A stretch of DNA of 6,829 nt, taken from contig JBIOJM010000443.1 in assembly GCA_044450785.1 (NCBI GenBank), forward strand, positions 1 through 6,829. The letters are read 5' to 3'. The notes beneath the pieces were generated by a model. That model did no database searches, was not told where the DNA came from, and saw nothing but the letters and a program-made list of their open reading frames with translations. Position 1 is the first letter of the stretch, and every line of letters starts with the position of its first letter. This document shows positions 5,424-6,829 of the stretch, piece after piece. A program made the position numbers and the translations under genes. This DNA is from JBIOJM01 sp044450785 (GTDB lineage: Bacteria; Planctomycetota; Planctomycetia; Isosphaerales; Isosphaeraceae).

Positions 5424-6095
5424 GCGCTGGGCTTCCGAGGCGCTGCCGCTCTGGCCTGGAGCCCGGACGGCCGCAGCCTGGCCTTCACCGGGCAGCCGGT
5501 TCAGGTCTGGAAACTCGCGCACCCCTGGCTGCCGCTGACCTTGCAGCAGCCTCCCAAGGGCGGTCCAGAAGCAGACCGGACCTTCCTGGCCTGGAGTGCC
5601 GACAGCCGCAGCCTGGCCGGCCTCGAGTGCCGGCGGACGTCGGGCCATGAGCAGGTTATCCGAGCCTGGGATATGACGACGGCCAAGGAGCAATTCTGCT
5701 GGACCCTCCCCTACGAATTCAGCTATCTCCATGCGCCAATCGCGTGGAGCCCGGACGGCAAACGCATCGCCTGGGGCGGGCCCAAGCCCGCGGTCTGGAA
5801 CGTCGCTTCGGGAAAAGAGGATTTTCCCTTGGCCGGGCACAGTTCGGCCGTCATTGACGTCCAATGGAGCCCGGACGGCCGCCGTGTGCTGAGCCGCTGC
5901 GAAGTCATTGGTCCCTTCACCACGAGTTTTGAACTCGAGGTCTGGGATTCCGCGACAGCGCAAGACGTGCTCATGCTCCGCGGCCCGATGGCCGGCTGGA
6001 GGCTCGCACCAGGGTTTCAGGCTTTGGTATCCCCGCCTGGTCTGGGATCTGACCCTGGCGATGTTGTCGTCTGGGACCTTGCGCCCCGAAAATAG
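5424..6095 (+). pseudogene. C-terminal WD40 blades of the disrupted gene, in a shifted frame
   Basis: From about 5424 to the TAA at 6093-6095 the third frame reads as a continuous propeller part. It has four blade-like units marked by LAWSPDGRSLAF/VQVWKL, FLAWSADSRSLAG/IRAWDM, IAWSPDGKRIAW/PAVWNV and VQWSPDGRRVLSR/LEVWDS, then a closing VVVWDLAPRK. The 'WSPDGRS.A' and 'VW(D/N)' spacing is typical of WD40 repeats. The frame is open upstream to before 5172, but that part is Arg/Ser-rich and is the shadow of the N-terminal frames. There is no ribosome site at the blade start, so independent expression is unlikely. The natural end shows that the lesions are confined to ~5189-5450. Confidence 0.75.
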
Positions 6096-6231
6096 ACAAC
6101 GATCTCCAGACACCCACTCGCGACCCCGGCGTCACGGCAATCGACCGTCTTTGCCCGCCGCAGCCCCCCGCACACCCGGCTCAAACGACAACCCGGCAGA
6201 ATTAGTGGCGCGCTCGGAATAATTTTTGGGA

Positions 6232-6256
6232 GCATAACTCAGCCGCTGGGTTAAGC
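6232..6256. repeat. 25-nt imperfect inverted repeat beside an AT-rich patch
   Basis: GCATAACTCAG (6232-6242) can pair with CTGGGTTAAGC (6246-6256) across a CCG loop, at 10 of 11 positions including one G-T pair and with one A-A mismatch. A second small hairpin unit, CGCTTTAGCG, follows about 25 nt later, and the alternating TA run at 6305-6315 comes after that. No T-run follows on either strand, so it is not a classical terminator. It lies ~140 bp past the end of the WD40 locus. It could be an operator, an RNA hairpin or a remnant of a recombination site. Confidence 0.35.
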
Positions 6257-6460
6257 ATCCGTCGATTCGGAACGAAGCCGCTTTAGCGAAACTGGGTTTT
6301 GGCGTTATATATATAGATGGGGGAATCTGCGCGCACGACGACACCGATAGACCCCCGAACCGGCGCATGGCGATCCTGGCCCATCGCGGTCGGAAACCAC
6401 CGAAGATTGGCGGGACGGTGCCGTCCTTCTGTACGCTCCCAGGTGTCGGTCTGCCGTAGG

Positions 6461-6602
6461 AAGCGTCACGGCACGTAAGTGTGAGTGACATAGAGAGTTG
6501 CTTCCACGAGCTGATTGGACGGAAAAAAAGCGTCACGGACGTAACTCCAATGCCAGCAACGCCTTCCAGCAACGCCGTGACGCTTGTGACGCAAATGACG
6601 CC
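6461..6602. repeat. Cluster of AAGCGTCACGG direct and inverted repeats with a nested 11-bp tandem repeat
   Basis: AAGCGTCACGG occurs at 6461-6471 and 6528-6538. Each copy is followed, with a one-base offset, by ACGTAA, so the shared unit is 17-18 nt. Its exact reverse complement CCGTGACGCTT lies at 6575-6585 and is followed by GTGACGC and ATGACGC. Between them CCAGCAACGCC is repeated at 6553-6563 and 6566-6576 with a 13-nt period. The arms at 6528-6538 and 6575-6585 could form an 11-bp stem with a 36-nt loop. The repeats encode Val-Thr pairs on either strand, so they may be protein-level repeats, iteron-like binding sites or both. Confidence 0.55.
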
Positions 6603-6829
6603 AAGAACAGGAGGGTTGTGCGTATGGCTCAATTCCAGCGCCTTCCCAGGCGACAACGGTTGGGTGGCCGGCGTCGAAGTGGCGACAGCCAGCCCGCTAT
6701 CGGATGTTGCCCAAGTCTCTCATCACCATCACACTCCACGACTCCTTGTACCCCGGCGGACCACCGTCTGGTGCGCGGATCGAGGGTTTCCGGTTTGGGC
6801 CTCTCTTTCCTCCGCCCTCCGTCCTCCGC
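6481..6829 (+). other. Open frame with a Val-Thr repeat, running off the right edge; possible partial gene or relic
   Basis: After a TAG at 6457-6459 this frame is open to the window end. From a GTG at 6481 it reads VSDIESCFHELIGRKKSVTD, then VTPMPATPSSNAVTLVTQMT and on through FPGDNGWVAGVEVATA. The 'SVTDVTP...AVTLVTQMTP' pattern resembles Val-Thr-rich linkers that I recall in planctomycete primase/helicase-type accessory proteins, but I cannot name a family. No ribosome site precedes the GTG. The far end (HHHHTPRLL and beyond) looks noncoding. The opposite strand also gives VTSVT repeats over the same bases, so strand assignment is uncertain. Confidence 0.22.
6809..6829. repeat. Heptamer tandem repeat CCTCCG(C/T), three units, cut by the window edge
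   Basis: Three consecutive 7-mers, CCTCCGC, CCTCCGT and CCTCCGC, fill 6809-6829 and reach the last base, so the array may continue. A period of seven is not a codon multiple, which argues against a coding repeat. Only three units are visible. Confidence 0.5.

Larger units (their letters stand above)
4622..6095 (+). pseudogene. Exported WD40-repeat (beta-propeller) protein, disrupted by two TGA codons and two frame changes
   Basis: The whole locus would encode ~490 residues: a signal peptide, a helical linker module and a WD40 propeller. WD40 signatures run through all three reading frames in order. Frame 2 covers 4622 to ~5295 and holds VIWDLKTAKEL, then the broken repeats. Frame 1 covers ~5290 to ~5430, with RATAWETAAGRAIFQG. 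Frame 3 covers ~5430-6095, with LAWSPDGRSLAF, IRAWDMTTAKE, IAWSPDGKRIAW, VQWSPDGRRVL, LEVWDSATAQD and VVVWDLAPRK. Two TGA codons interrupt frame 2. The one at 5189-5191 replaces the Trp of an expected 'VTLWDTDKG' (TGG to TGA), and the one at 5279-5281 replaces the residue in 'SPDG-x-WLAL' usually Arg (CGA to TGA). Both frame changes fit single-base deletions. Because similarity continues past every lesion, this is a recently decayed gene or a sequence with errors. A strong GAGGAGG (4608-4614) lies 7 nt before the ATG. No kinase domain is present. Confidence 0.82.
6096..6829. other. 734-bp stretch without a clear gene, holding short repeats and an AT-rich patch
   Basis: No recognisable complete gene was found on either strand. 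The longest open frame (6132-6656, minus) has no family motif, and its plus-strand counterpart is equally open. The base composition is uneven, with an AT-rich patch at 6218-6240 and an alternating TA run at 6305-6315 set in GC-rich DNA. Separately listed are a 25-nt inverted repeat, the AAGCGTCACGG repeats, an open frame with Val-Thr repeats, and heptamers at the right edge. The mix suggests a degraded accessory insertion or a regulatory/structural intergenic region. Confidence 0.55.

Noticed and set aside
6232..6318. Integron attC site
   Set aside because: One arm fits GTTRRRY, but the opposite arm GCATAAC breaks RYYYAAC, no inner L boxes pair, and no integrase or cassette is present.
6132..6656. 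174-codon minus-strand open frame over the terminal region
   Set aside because: It has no recognised motif apart from VTSVT repeats that are mirrored on the plus strand, and no ribosome site; kept only as part of the repeat finding.
1..6829. CRISPR array, tRNA/rRNA genes or a complete insertion sequence
   Set aside because: No regularly spaced ~30-bp repeats, no tRNA cloverleaf or rRNA signatures, and no transposase motif or terminal inverted repeats were seen.

Overview
This GC-rich window most resembles a planctomycete chromosome of the Isosphaera/Gemmata type. The reasons are its strong G/C third-position bias, a TatC with an enlarged first periplasmic loop, and a WD40 protein that begins with the 'D(M/L)..A..LAE...W..L..LL......P..GE.DLRSWEWH' module I associate with planctomycete proteins. 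This assignment is inference from protein style; no rRNA gene is present.

Layout. Positions 1-52 hold what may be the first 17 codons of a leftward gene cut by the window edge. Positions 53-699 contain no convincing gene, only a small inverted repeat and, at the right end, an extended -10 promoter candidate. A 61-residue two-helix membrane protein follows at 700-885 (+). It converges on the leftward pair tatC (2530-3543, -) and a cobA-hemD fusion (931-2514, -), and a GC-rich inverted repeat lies between the converging ends. tatC and cobA-hemD are 15 bp apart and almost certainly co-transcribed. Upstream lies an unrecognised multi-pass membrane protein (3769-4347, -) with its own well-spaced promoter candidate. 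Positions 4348-4621 are a divergent intergenic stretch, part of which looks coding on the minus strand. A secreted WD40-repeat protein reads rightward from 4622 but is broken: two in-frame TGA codons and two reading-frame changes separate an intact N-terminus from an intact C-terminus ending at 6095. The last ~730 bp hold no clear gene. They contain short direct and inverted repeats, an AT-rich patch, a degenerate Val-Thr repeat readable on both strands, and a heptamer tandem repeat at the edge.

Function. The leftward pair joins Tat export of folded, often cofactor-bearing proteins with tetrapyrrole synthesis: HemD makes uroporphyrinogen III, and CobA diverts it to precorrin-2 for siroheme and cobalamin. 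Neither the other Tat subunits nor other haem or siroheme genes are in the window. The WD40 gene appears to be decaying, or mis-sequenced.

I found no clear new multi-gene system. The items most worth a second look are the TatC periplasmic insertion, a near-identical promoter-like 14-mer in front of two separate genes, the broken WD40 gene, and the repeat cluster at 6461-6602.
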